A stretch of 64,000 bases of DNA from Streptomyces antimycoticus. Lineage in GTDB: Bacteria > Actinomycetota > Actinomycetes > Streptomycetales > Streptomycetaceae. Shown here one piece after another: positions 27,935 to 36,162 of this stretch. Position 1 is the stretch's first letter. The number at the start of each line of letters is the position of its first letter. Under the pieces are notes generated by a model. The model was not told the DNA's origin. It made no database searches and saw only the letters and a list, made by a program, of their open reading frames with translations. Made by a program: the position numbers and the translations under genes. Where the stretch lies: the NCBI RefSeq assembly GCF_005405925.1, contig NZ_BJHV01000001.1, forward strand, positions 9,176,001 through 9,240,000. Reading direction: 5' to 3'.

Positions 27935-29230
27935 GTGAGCCCGCCGCCTCCCCCCGTGACCGTCATCGGCATCGGCGCCGACGGCTGGGACGGGCTCGGG
28001 CCCGCGGCCCGCGAGGCGTTGCGCACGGCCGAGGTGGTCATCGGCGGACGGCGTCATCTGGGCCTGCTGCCGCCGGAGTGCCATGGCGAGCGGGTGCCGT
28101 GGCCGTCCCCGCTGCGCCCCGCCGTCCCCGGGCTGTTCGCCGCGCACACCGGGCGGCGGGTCTCCGTGCTGGCCAGCGGCGACCCCATGTTCTTCGGCAT
28201 CGGCCGCACCCTGGCCGAGCTGCTGGGCGCCGAGCGGCTGCGGGTGTTGCCCCATCCCTCATCCGTCTCCCTGGCCTGTGCGCGGCTCGGCTGGGCGCTG
28301 GAGGAGACCGAGGTGATCAGCCTCGTCGGCCGTCCCCTGGCCACGCTGAACCGTGAGCTGTACGCCGGACGGCGGCTGCTGGTGCTCAGCGCGGGCGCCG
28401 AAACCCCCGCGGAGGTGGCCGGGTTGCTCGGGGACCGCGGCTTCGGCCCGAGCCGGATGCGGGTGCTGGAGCAGTTGGGGAGCGCGGGGGAGCGCTGTGT
28501 GGAGGGCACGGCGGACAAGTGGCCCCATCCGCCCGCCGACCCCCTCAACGTCATCGCGGTCGACTGCGCCCCGGCGGACGGCGCCCGGCCGTTGTCGCTC
28601 GCGCCGGGGCTGCCCGACACGGCGTACGACCACGACGGGCAGCTGACCAAGCGCCATGTGCGGGCCGCCACGCTCGCCGCGCTCGCCCCCGCCCCCGGGG
28701 AGCTGCTGTGGGACGTCGGCGGTGGCTCGGGCTCCATCGCCGTGGAGTGGATGCGCGCCCACCGCACCTGCCGGGCGGTCTCGGTCGAACGCGACCCGGT
28801 GCGCGCCGAGCGCATCGGCCGCAACGCCGACGCGCTCGGTGTGCCCGGGCTGACCGTCGTCACCGGCGCCGCCCCGGACGCCCTGACCGGACTGCCCACC
28901 CCCGACGCGGTGTTCATCGGCGGCGGCCTGACCGCCCCCGGGGTGCTGGAGGCGTGCTGGGCGGCCCTGCCGCCGGGCGGCCGGATCGTCGCCAACACCG
29001 TGACCCTGGAATCCGAGGCGCTGCTCGCCGACCGGTACCGCCGCCACGGCGGCGACCTCGTCCGCCTCGCCGTCTCCCACGCCACCCCGGTCGGGGCCTT
29101 CACCGGCTGGCGGCAGGCGATGCCCGTCACCCAGTGGTCCGCCACCAAACCGCTCGACTCCCGAGGCCCTGGCGGGCATGCCGCCGATCCCGCGGGGCCC
29201 GTCGAAGCCGCTCAAGGAGAGACACGATGA
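27935..29230 (+). CDS. cobL: Precorrin-6Y C5,15-methyltransferase (decarboxylating), CobL (CbiET)
   Basis: A 431-residue bifunctional enzyme. The N-terminal CbiE half is a tetrapyrrole methylase: VTVIGIGADGWDGLG, VLASGDPMFFGIG and VLPHPSSVSLACARLGW. The C-terminal CbiT half is a Rossmann SAM methyltransferase: TKRHVRAATLAALAP, LLWDVGGGSGSIAVEWMR and VFIGGGL. It methylates C5 and C15 of the corrin ring and decarboxylates the C12 acetate. The GTG start at 27935 is supported by GAGGTGA; a GTG at 27902 is an alternative. Stop overlaps cobM (ATGA). Confidence 0.94.
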   Translation: MSPPPPPVTVIGIGADGWDGLGPAAREALRTAEVVIGGRRHLGLLPPECHGERVPWPSPLRPAVPGLFAAHTGRRVSVLASGDPMFFGIGRTLAELLGAERLRVLPHPSSVSLACARLGWALEETEVISLVGRPLATLNRELYAGRRLLVLSAGAETPAEVAGLLGDRGFGPSRMRVLEQLGSAGERCVEGTADKWPHPPADPLNVIAVDCAPADGARPLSLAPGLPDTAYDHDGQLTKRHVRAATLAALAPAPGELLWDVGGGSGSIAVEWMRAHRTCRAVSVERDPVRAERIGRNADALGVPGLTVVTGAAPDALTGLPTPDAVFIGGGLTAPGVLEACWAALPPGGRIVANTVTLESEALLADRYRRHGGDLVRLAVSHATPVGAFTGWRQAMPVTQWSATKPLDSRGPGGHAADPAGPVEAAQGETR

Positions 29231-29997
29231 CGGTGTACTTCATCGGCGCGGGCCCCGGTGCCGCCGATCTGATCACGGTGCGCGGCGCCCGGACCCTGGC
29301 CCGCTGCCAGGTGTGTCTGTACGCGGGCAGTCTGGTGCCGCGTGAACTGCTCGCCGAATGCCCGCCGGACGCCCGCCTCGTCGACACCGCCCGGCTCGAC
29401 CTCGACCAGATCACCGCCGAGTTCGTCGCCGCGCACGAGGCGGGCCATGACGTGGCCCGCCTCCACTCCGGCGACCCGTCGGTCTTCAGCGCCGTCGCCG
29501 AGCAGATGCGCCGCCTCGACGCCGCCGGCATTCCGTACGACGTCGTCCCGGGCGTTCCCGCCTTCGCCGCCGCGGCCGCCGCGCTGAAGCGCGAGCTGAC
29601 GGTCCCGACCGTCGGCCAGACCGTCATCCTCACCCGCATCGCCCAGCAGGCCACCCCCATGCCGGAAGGGGAGGACCTCGCCACCCTCGGCCGCAGCGGC
29701 GCCCTCCTCGTGCTGCATCTCGCCACCCGCTATGTGGACCGCGTGGTCGGCGAACTCCTCCCGCACTACGGCGCCGACTGCCCGGCGGCCGTGGTCGCCA
29801 TGGCCAGCCGCCCCGACGAACTGGTGCTCCGCGGCACGCTGGACGACATCGCGGCCCAGGTGAAGGCGGCGGGCGTGGTACGGACGGCGGTCATCATCGT
29901 GGGCCGCGCCCTCGGCGCCGAACAGTTCCGCGACAGCCACCTCTACTCATCGGACCGCGAACGCCCCCACGAGCCCTGCCACCCACACGGCACCTGA
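29227..29997 (+). CDS. cobM: Precorrin-4 C11-methyltransferase
   Basis: A 256-residue tetrapyrrole methylase: VYFIGAGPGAADLITVRGARTL at the N-terminus, YAGSLVP, ARLHSGDPSVFSAVAEQMRRL (GDP motif) and DVVPGVPAFAAAAAALKRELTVP, with LTRIAQQATPMPEGEDL characteristic of CobM/CbiF. Uses SAM to methylate C11. Start ATG 29227 overlaps the cobL stop, so the two are translationally coupled. Convergent with cbiD. Confidence 0.95.
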   Translation: MTVYFIGAGPGAADLITVRGARTLARCQVCLYAGSLVPRELLAECPPDARLVDTARLDLDQITAEFVAAHEAGHDVARLHSGDPSVFSAVAEQMRRLDAAGIPYDVVPGVPAFAAAAAALKRELTVPTVGQTVILTRIAQQATPMPEGEDLATLGRSGALLVLHLATRYVDRVVGELLPHYGADCPAAVVAMASRPDELVLRGTLDDIAAQVKAAGVVRTAVIIVGRALGAEQFRDSHLYSSDRERPHEPCHPHGT

Positions 29998-30034
29998 CCG
30001 GCCTGGCCGGGCCACCACCCGCCGCCTGATGGTG

Positions 30035-30051
30035 CCGGGGTACGGCCCCGG
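30035..30051. terminator. Hairpin between convergent cobM and cbiD
   Basis: CCGGGG (30035-30040) and CCCCGG (30046-30051) form a 6-bp stem with a 5-nt loop. Outer CACCACC and GGTGGTG segments can extend it imperfectly. It lies in the 126-nt gap between the two convergent genes. Confidence 0.45.
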
Positions 30052-30123
30052 TGGTGACGCACGGGCGTGGGCACCGCATCGCGCCGGGCGCCGTGCCGCA
30101 ACGCGCCGGGCGCGGCGAAGGGG

Positions 30124-31272
30124 TCAGCGCTCCCGGGGGCCGCGGGGTTCGGCGCGGCCCACGATCGTGCCCGCGCGGTCGATGCAGATCACGTCCACCG
30201 CCACCGGTGCCCCGCGCAGCACCCCGAGCGCCGTCTCGCGGGCCGCCGCGGCGACCAGGTCGCCGAGGGGTACGCCGCGGGCGGAGCACAACTGCACCGT
30301 CTCCAGGCCGGTGTTGGCCGTCGCCACCGCCTCCGCCAGCTTCTCGTCCGCCCCGCCCCGGCGGGCCAGGTCCGCGAGGAACCCCTTGTCCACCTGGGAG
30401 CGTGCGGAGTGCAGATCCAGATGCCCGGCGGCCAGTTTGGAGAGCTTGGCGAAGCCGCCGGCGACCGTCAGCCGGTCCACCGGATGGCGGCGCAGATACT
30501 TCAGCACCGCCCCCGCGAAGTCGCCCATGTCCAGCAGCGCGTCCTGCGGCAGCCCGTGCACGGCCACCGCCACCTTCTCGGACGTCGAGCCCGTACAGCC
30601 CGCCACATGGCGGCGCCCCGCCGCGCGTGCCACATCCACCCCGCGCCGGATGCTGTCGATCCACGCCGAGCAGGAGTAGGGCACCACGATGCCCGTCGTG
30701 CCGAGGATGGACAGCCCGCCGAGGATGCCCAGGCGCGGATTCCAGGTGGAGCGGGCGATCTCCTCGCCGTGGTCCACCGAGATCTCGATCTCGACGTCAC
30801 CGGTGCCGCCGTGCCGGGCCGCGACCGCGGCGATGTGGTCGCGCATCATCTGGCGTGGCACGGGGTTGATGGCCGGTTCGCCGACCGGGAGCGGCAGCCC
30901 GGGCCGGGTCACCGTGCCGACGCCCGGACCGGCCCGGAAGACCACTCCGCCGCCGGGAGGCAGGGCCCGTACCGTGGCCCTGACCAGCGCGCCATGGGTC
31001 ACATCCGGGTCGTCGCCCGCGTCCTTGACGACCGCGGCCATGGCGTGGTCCGCCGCCAGCTCCTCGGCCGCGAGCGCGAACGCGGGCCGCTGCCCCTTGG
31101 GCAGTTCGATGGTCACCGGATCGGGGAAATCCCCGCTCAGCAGCGCGGTGTACGCGGCCGTCGTCGCGGCGGTCGCACACGCCCCGGTGGTCCAGCCGTG
31201 CCGCAGCCCCGACCGCTCCAGCTGAGCGCCCCGCCCCCCGGTCGCCTTGGCCTCCGTCTCCGCCTCAGCCAT
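30124..31272 (-). CDS. cbiD: Cobalt-precorrin-5B C1-methyltransferase
   Basis: A 382-residue CbiD. The signature LRHGWTTGACATAATTAAYTALL is at about residues 21-43, followed by ELPKGQRPAFAL, DAGDDPDVTHGA, GTGVGTVTRPGL-like GPGVGTVTRPGLPLPVGEPAINPVPRQM and LGTTGIVVPYS. It methylates C1 and expels C2 as acetaldehyde. CbiD normally belongs to the early-cobalt (anaerobic) branch, yet the locus also has CobG and CobN; in Streptomyces it replaces CobF. The ATG at 31272 is chosen over in-frame upstream starts that run into the divergent cobK region; no strong ribosome site is seen. Confidence 0.94.
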   Translation of the reverse strand: MAEAETEAKATGGRGAQLERSGLRHGWTTGACATAATTAAYTALLSGDFPDPVTIELPKGQRPAFALAAEELAADHAMAAVVKDAGDDPDVTHGALVRATVRALPPGGGVVFRAGPGVGTVTRPGLPLPVGEPAINPVPRQMMRDHIAAVAARHGGTGDVEIEISVDHGEEIARSTWNPRLGILGGLSILGTTGIVVPYSCSAWIDSIRRGVDVARAAGRRHVAGCTGSTSEKVAVAVHGLPQDALLDMGDFAGAVLKYLRRHPVDRLTVAGGFAKLSKLAAGHLDLHSARSQVDKGFLADLARRGGADEKLAEAVATANTGLETVQLCSARGVPLGDLVAAAARETALGVLRGAPVAVDVICIDRAGTIVGRAEPRGPRER

Positions 31273-31325
31273 GGGCCGGCCGCCGCGCATACGATGACGG
31301 GCGCACGGACGACGAAAGGCACCCG

Positions 31326-32087
31326 ATGAACAGCGCACCGGCGCGGCGCCATGTGCTCATCCTCGGCGGCACCACCGAGGCGCGCCGCCTCGCCGGGGAG
31401 CTCGCCGACGACCCCGCCCTGCGTGTCACCAGCTCCCTCGCGGGCCGGGTCGCCGCGCCGCGGCTGCCCGTGGGGCAGGTGCGGATCGGCGGGTTCGGGG
31501 GAGCCGAGGGCATGGCCCGCTGGCTCCGCGAGCACCAGGTGGACGCGCTCATCGACGCCACCCATCCTTTCGCCGACACGATCAGTTCCCACGCGGCCCG
31601 GGCGGCCGCCGACGTCCATGTTCCCCTGCTCGCCCTGCGCCGTCCCGGCTGGGTACCCGGCCCGGGCGACCGCTGGCATGCGGCCGGCTCACTGGCCGAC
31701 GCGGCGCGGCTGGCCCCGGCCCTGGGGGAACGGATTTTCCTCACCACGGGCCGCATGGGCCTGGCCACCTTCGCCCACCTCACCGAGCCCTGGTTCCTGG
31801 TCCGCTCGGTCGACGCCCTCGAGCCGCCGGTCCCGCCCCGGATGGCGCTGATCCTCGACCGCGGCCCGTTCACCCTCGACGGCGAGGCGGAGCTGCTGCG
31901 CCGCCACCGCATCGAGGTGCTGGTCACCAAGGACAGCGGCGCCCACGCCACCGCCCCCAAACTCGCCGCGGCCCGCGCCGCCGGTATCCCGGTCGTCGTC
32001 ATCCGCCGCCCGCCCGCCCCTCAGGGCGTCCCGGTGGCCGAGACCCCCGCCGAAGCCGCCGACTGGCTTCGTACGACCCTGGCCTGA
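31326..32087 (+). CDS. cobK: Precorrin-6A reductase
   Basis: A 253-residue CobK/CbiJ. LILGGTTEARRLAGEL at the N-terminus is the NADPH-binding segment; DALIDATHPFADTISSHA, FLTTGRMGL and VLVTKDSGAHATAPKLAAARAAGIPVVVIRRP are family signatures. Reduces the C18-C19 double bond of precorrin-6A. Start ATG 31326. It is divergent from cbiD and convergent with cobIJ, the two stops being only 9 nt apart. Confidence 0.95.
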   Translation: MNSAPARRHVLILGGTTEARRLAGELADDPALRVTSSLAGRVAAPRLPVGQVRIGGFGGAEGMARWLREHQVDALIDATHPFADTISSHAARAAADVHVPLLALRRPGWVPGPGDRWHAAGSLADAARLAPALGERIFLTTGRMGLATFAHLTEPWFLVRSVDALEPPVPPRMALILDRGPFTLDGEAELLRRHRIEVLVTKDSGAHATAPKLAAARAAGIPVVVIRRPPAPQGVPVAETPAEAADWLRTTLA

Positions 32088-32088
32088 G

Positions 32089-32109
32089 CCCGGAGGCTAG
32101 CCCTCCGGG
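32089..32109. terminator. Bidirectional terminator across the cobIJ stop
   Basis: CCCGGAGG (32089-32096) and CCTCCGGG (32102-32109) form a perfect 8-bp stem around CTAGC, which contains the cobIJ stop codon. It separates the convergent cobK and cobIJ transcripts. Confidence 0.65.
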
Positions 32110-33596
32110 TACCGGCGTGGCGTCCAGACGACCTCGGTGCCGTCGCCGCGGCGGACCGTGCGGGTCTGGGAGGAGCCCACCAGGAGGATCGTGCGCATGT
32201 CGACGTCGGCCGGGTCGAGGTCGGCCAGGCGGACGATCCGCACTCGTTCGCCGGGGCCGCCGATGTCGCGGCCCAGCACCACGGGCGTGTCGGGGGCGCG
32301 GTGCTCCAGCAGGAGTTCGCGGGCCTTGCCCACCTGCCAGACGCGGCTGCGGGAGCCGGGGTTGTAGAGGGCGAGCACCAGGTCGGCCGCGGCGGCGGCG
32401 CGCAGCCGTTCGGCGATGACCTCCCAGGGCTTGAGCCGGTCGGAGAGGGAGATCACCGCGTAGTCGTGGCCGAGCGGGGCGCCGGCCCGGGCGGCGGCGG
32501 CGTGGGCCGCGGTCATGCCGGGGACGATCCGCACCGGGACCTCGCGGTAGGGGTCCTCGGAGGCGGCCTCCAGGACGGCGGTGGCCATGGCGAACACGCC
32601 GGGGTCGCCGGAGGAGACGACGGCGACACGCCGGCCCCGCCGAGCGAGGTCGAGGGCGAACTCGGCGCGTACGGACTCGACCTTGTTGTCGGAGGCGTGG
32701 CGCCGCTGGCCCGGCCGTACGGGCACCCGGTCCAGATAGGTGCTGTAGCCGACCAGGTCCTGCGCGGCGGCCAGTTCGGCCCGCGCCTCGGGGGTGAGCC
32801 ACAGGGGGCCGGCCGGCCCCAGGCCGACGACCACGACCTCGCCCATGCCGGACTCCTCGCGCGGCGCGTCCACCCGGCTGGGCAGTACCGCCATCGAGAA
32901 GTACGGCACCGACTCCGGGTCGACCTCGGCCAGCGGGGCGCTCCGCTCCGCGTCCATCGTGGCGCGCTCCACATAGCGCGCGTCCGCGAGCCGCCCCGAA
33001 CGCTCCAGCGCGCGCCGCACCGTCGGGAAGGTCCGGCCGAGCTTCATCACGGCCGCCGCGTCCGTCGTCGCCAGCCGGGCCGTCAACTCCTCCTCCGGCA
33101 GGGTGCCGGGGAGGACCGTCAGCACCTCCTCGCCCTCCACCAGCGGCGCGCCGAGCCGGGCGGCCGCCGCGCTGACCGAGGTGACCCCGGGGATGACCTC
33201 GGTGAGGTAGCGGTCGGCGAGCCGCTTGTGCATGTGCATATACGAGCCGTAGAAAAGCGGATCGCCCTCCGCGAGCACCGCGACCGTGCGCCCGGCGTCC
33301 AGATGCGCGGCGAGCCTGGCGGCCGCGTCCGCGTAGAACTCGTCCATCGCGCCGCGATAGCCGCCCGGATGGTCGGTGGTCTCCGTGGTGACCGGATAGA
33401 CCAGCCGCTCCTCGATGTGGTCGGGCCGCAGATGCCGCTCGGCGATGGAGCGCGCGATGCTGCGCCCGTGCCGGGCGCTGTGGTACGCGATGACATCGGC
33501 CTCGGCGATGACCTCCACGGCGCGTACGGTCATCAGGGAGGGGTCGCCGGGGCCGAGCCCCACACCGTAGAGCCGGCCCGTCTGCTGCTCGCTCAC
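32097..33596 (-). CDS. cobIJ: CobI-CobJ fusion: precorrin-2 C20- and precorrin-3B C17-methyltransferase
   Basis: A 499-residue fusion of two tetrapyrrole methylases. Residues 1 to about 245 are Cob[47 protein letters not shown] and [21 protein letters not shown]. Residues about 255-499 are Cob[73 protein letters not shown] and [12 protein letters not shown]. The two steps flank the CobG ring contraction step, whose gene lies in the same operon. The fusion is usual in actinobacteria. GTG start 33596 overlaps the cobH stop (GTGA). Confidence 0.95.
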   Translation of the reverse strand: MSEQQTGRLYGVGLGPGDPSLMTVRAVEVIAEADVIAYHSARHGRSIARSIAERHLRPDHIEERLVYPVTTETTDHPGGYRGAMDEFYADAAARLAAHLDAGRTVAVLAEGDPLFYGSYMHMHKRLADRYLTEVIPGVTSVSAAAARLGAPLVEGEEVLTVLPGTLPEEELTARLATTDAAAVMKLGRTFPTVRRALERSGRLADARYVERATMDAERSAPLAEVDPESVPYFSMAVLPSRVDAPREESGMGEVVVVGLGPAGPLWLTPEARAELAAAQDLVGYSTYLDRVPVRPGQRRHASDNKVESVRAEFALDLARRGRRVAVVSSGDPGVFAMATAVLEAASEDPYREVPVRIVPGMTAAHAAAARAGAPLGHDYAVISLSDRLKPWEVIAERLRAAAAADLVLALYNPGSRSRVWQVGKARELLLEHRAPDTPVVLGRDIGGPGERVRIVRLADLDPADVDMRTILLVGSSQTRTVRRGDGTEVVWTPRRYPEG

Positions 33597-34243
33597 TCTT
33601 CCTCGCTCGCTATCGCGTTGATCGCGGCCGCGGCGATGGCACTGCCGCCCCGCCGGCCGTGCACCACCAGATGGTCGAGCGCCGCCGGATGCCCGGCCAG
33701 CGCCTCCTTGGACTCGGCGGCGCCGATGAAGCCCACCGGCACACCGATCACGGCGGCCGGGCGCGGCGCGCCCGCCCCTTCTTCTTCGATCATCTCCAGC
33801 AGCCGGAAGAGCGCCGTGGGGGCGTTGCCCACCGCCACCACCGCCCCTTCGAGCCGGTCCCGCCACAGCTCCAGCGCGGCGGCGCTGCGCGTGGTGCCCA
33901 TGCGCCGCGCCAACTCCGGTACGGCGGGGTCCGCGAGGGTGCAGATGACCTCGTTGTCGGCGGGCAGCCGCTTGCGGGTGACCCCGCTGGCGACCATGCG
34001 CGCGTCACAGAGCACCGGCGCGCCGGACCGCAGCGCGGCGCGGGCGCGGGAGACCACCTCGGGCGTGTACGCGAGGTCCTTGACCAGGTCGACCATGCCG
34101 CAGGCGTGGATCATCCGCACCGCCACCTGGCTGACGTCGGCGGGGAGCCCGCCGAGGTCGGCCTCGGCACGGATGGTGGCAAAGGACGCGCGGTAGATGG
34201 CCGCCCCGTCCTTCTCGTAGTCGAACACGGTGTCCTCGATCAT
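33593..34243 (-). CDS. cobH: Precorrin-8X methylmutase
   Basis: A 216-residue CobH/CbiC. The catalytic His is H46 in [37 protein letters not shown] and [18 protein letters not shown] are family signatures. It moves the methyl group from C11 to C12 to give hydrogenobyrinate. Its ATG (34243) overlaps the cobG stop and its stop overlaps the cobIJ start, giving a tightly coupled cobG-cobH-cobIJ operon on the minus strand. Confidence 0.96.
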   Translation of the reverse strand: MIEDTVFDYEKDGAAIYRASFATIRAEADLGGLPADVSQVAVRMIHACGMVDLVKDLAYTPEVVSRARAALRSGAPVLCDARMVASGVTRKRLPADNEVICTLADPAVPELARRMGTTRSAAALELWRDRLEGAVVAVGNAPTALFRLLEMIEEEGAGAPRPAAVIGVPVGFIGAAESKEALAGHPAALDHLVVHGRRGGSAIAAAAINAIASEEE

Positions 34244-35892
34244 GTCGTTCCACGGGCCGCCGCGACGGCGCCGGCCAACTGTTCTGCTGTCACATCCACG
34301 CTGTCCGCACTGCCCGTGCTGTCCGCACTGTCCGTGCTGTCCGCACTGTCCGTGCTGTCCGCACTGTCCGTGCTGTCCGCCTCCGGTGTGTCTCCCCTCG
34401 CGCCCCGCACGGTGACGCGGTAGTCCGTGTCGCCGGTCGCGAGCGCGTCCACCCAGCGGCCCCCGGGGTGACCGCAGCGCCGTTCACAGCCGGAGACGTA
34501 CACCGGCAGCGGATCGGGCCCGGCCGGGCCGCCGCCGTACGCCGTGCCGCTCACCGGCCACGGCTTCGCACCGCCCGCGTCCACTCCCACCGCGTTCGCG
34601 GCTCCCCGGGCCGTGCCCGAGGTCCCGCGCGCCGGGTCCGTGGCCCCCCGCGCCGTGTCCGCGACCATGCGTGCCGTGTCGGCCCGCACATCCGCCAGGG
34701 ACTTGGCGCAGCCCGGCCGTCCCGTGCACGCGCCGACCCCGAGCCACGGAGAGTCCGGCGTGGTCACCAGTCCCGCGTCGGACAGTTCGGACAAGGCACC
34801 GCGCGTGTCGTCCGGGGCGAACCCGGGGAGCACCACGCCGCGCCAGGGTGTCATACGCAGCTCAGCGGCCCCGCTCCGGGAGGCGAGCCCGGCGAGCAGC
34901 CGCCACTGCGCGGCGCTCACCCGGCCCAGGGGGAGAGCGACGGACAGCGCGTGACGCCCGTTCGGGCCGGGGACCGGCCCGGGAGCGGGCGGCGTGGCGC
35001 GGGCGCGGGGCGCTGGTTCATGCTCCATGGGCACGGCCTCGACGCCCGCGTCGGCGAGTCGCGCGGCCAATCCCTCGGTCGTCACGGCGTGTCGTGCGGG
35101 GAGTTCGCGTACCCGCCACGCCCGGGTGCCGCTCTCATGGGCCTTGGCCAGGAACTCCACCGCGGCCAGCGCCGCCGCACGCGGCGCGTCCTCGCTCCGC
35201 ACCCGGAGACCGCCCCCTGCCGCCGACCCGGCCCTAGGAGACCCCCGCCGCGCTGCGGCGTCCGGGTATGCCGTCCCCGCCGTCGACGGCGACGGCACAC
35301 CGGGGCCCGGCGGCGGACCGCCGACCCGTAGCACCGCTCCGCCGTCCGGCGTTGCGATCAATGTCACATCCGCGCCCAAGGTGGCCACATCGCCACGCCC
35401 ATCGTCCAGCGCGAAGAGGAACCTGCCCGACAAGCCCGACAATTTCCCGTCCCCCGCCGGTGCGTCGTCGCACAGTGCGGCGTCCAACTCCCGCACCCAC
35501 GCCACCACATCCGCATGCCCCTCGCCGTCCAGGCCGGACAGCGGCGACGCCACGATGTTGCGCACCCGGTCATGGCGGTCGGAGGGCAGCAGGCCGGCCG
35601 CCCGTAGCCGGGCCGCCAGTTCCGCGCCGCACCCCGCATCCAGGCCGCGCACCTGCAGATTGCCCCGTGAGGTGATGTCCAGCCGCCCGTCGCCCAACTC
35701 CTCGGCCACCCGCCCCAGCGCCTGTGCCTGACGAGCCGTCAGCAGCCCGCCCGGCACCCGTATCCGGGCGAGCGAACCGTCGTCCGCCGGGTGCAGCCGC
35801 AGCGCGCCCGGACAGGCGTCATCGCGCCCGCGCACGGGGGTTTCATCCCCGGATGGGGTGGTTGTCGGGGGGAGGGACATGGCGGCGAGCAT
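34240..35892 (-). CDS. cobG: Precorrin-3B synthase CobG (nitrite/sulfite reductase-like)
   Basis: About 550 residues. The ferredoxin-like half-domains of the sulfite/nitrite reductase family are visible: [38 protein letters not shown] and [14 protein letters not shown]. The siroheme-less [4Fe-4S] site uses cysteines in [11 protein letters not shown] and [12 protein letters not shown]. CobG uses oxygen to make precorrin-3B before ring contraction. It is longer than usual because of low-complexity inserts (GGAP-rich near 170-205 and ATD/ARG-rich near 430-460) and a repeated ADSTDS tail. Start could be ATG 35892 or 35880; neither has a clear ribosome site. First gene of the minus-strand operon, divergent from cobN. 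Confidence 0.9.
   Translation of the reverse strand: MLAAMSLPPTTTPSGDETPVRGRDDACPGALRLHPADDGSLARIRVPGGLLTARQAQALGRVAEELGDGRLDITSRGNLQVRGLDAGCGAELAARLRAAGLLPSDRHDRVRNIVASPLSGLDGEGHADVVAWVRELDAALCDDAPAGDGKLSGLSGRFLFALDDGRGDVATLGADVTLIATPDGGAVLRVGGPPPGPGVPSPSTAGTAYPDAAARRGSPRAGSAAGGGLRVRSEDAPRAAALAAVEFLAKAHESGTRAWRVRELPARHAVTTEGLAARLADAGVEAVPMEHEPAPRARATPPAPGPVPGPNGRHALSVALPLGRVSAAQWRLLAGLASRSGAAELRMTPWRGVVLPGFAPDDTRGALSELSDAGLVTTPDSPWLGVGACTGRPGCAKSLADVRADTARMVADTARGATDPARGTSGTARGAANAVGVDAGGAKPWPVSGTAYGGGPAGPDPLPVYVSGCERRCGHPGGRWVDALATGDTDYRVTVRGARGDTPEADSTDSADSTDSADSTDSADSTGSADSVDVTAEQLAGAVAAARGTT
34303..34380. repeat. 18-bp tandem repeat in the 3' end of cobG
   Basis: GTCCGCACTGTCCGTGCT is present four times from 34303 to 34374 (first copy with one change), plus a third of a unit. 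Read on the minus strand it codes repeated ADSTDS near the CobG C-terminus. In-frame unit, so copy number can vary without breaking the gene. Confidence 0.85.
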
Positions 35893-35964
35893 ACCGACGA
35901 TCCGGTCTGGCCCACCGCCCCGGCCAGGCCGGAACTCACCGTCCCGTGGCAGGTCAGCAACGCT

Positions 35965-35970
35965 TACTAT
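35965..35970 (+). promoter_or_regulatory. Likely -10 box of the cobN transcript
   Basis: TACTAT sits in an AT-richer stretch just before the riboswitch. No convincing -35 hexamer is seen at the usual distance. It would start the RNA at about 35976, giving a leader of about 190 nt. Confidence 0.4.
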
Positions 35971-35974
35971 GCTC

Positions 35975-36140
35975 AACGGTGGGTCGGTCCCGGCCCGCCG
36001 AACGCACAAGACGGCACTCACGGTAGGAAGCCGGTGGAAATCCGGCGCGGTCCCGCCACTGTGAGCGCGGCGGCTGCCGAACGGCAGCGGCGGCGCGAGC
36101 CAGGAACTGCCGCCGTCTTCAACCCGCCCGGGGCGCGGAC
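35975..36140 (+). promoter_or_regulatory. Cobalamin riboswitch upstream of cobN
   Basis: The leader contains the conserved core GGAAGCCGGTGGAAATCC from 36026, the GCGGTCCC segment and the B12 box GCCACTG (36055-36061), then GAGCCAGGAACTGCCG (36097-36112), in the order and spacing of AdoCbl-binding aptamers. A small CGGGG/CCCCG hairpin (about 36130-36143) lies just before the cobN ribosome site GAGGAAGG, which suggests control of translation initiation. When cobalamin is plentiful, cobN should be shut off. The divergent cobG operon starts outside it. Confidence 0.92.
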
Positions 36141-36162
36141 CCCGAGGAAGGCATGCCGTCGC

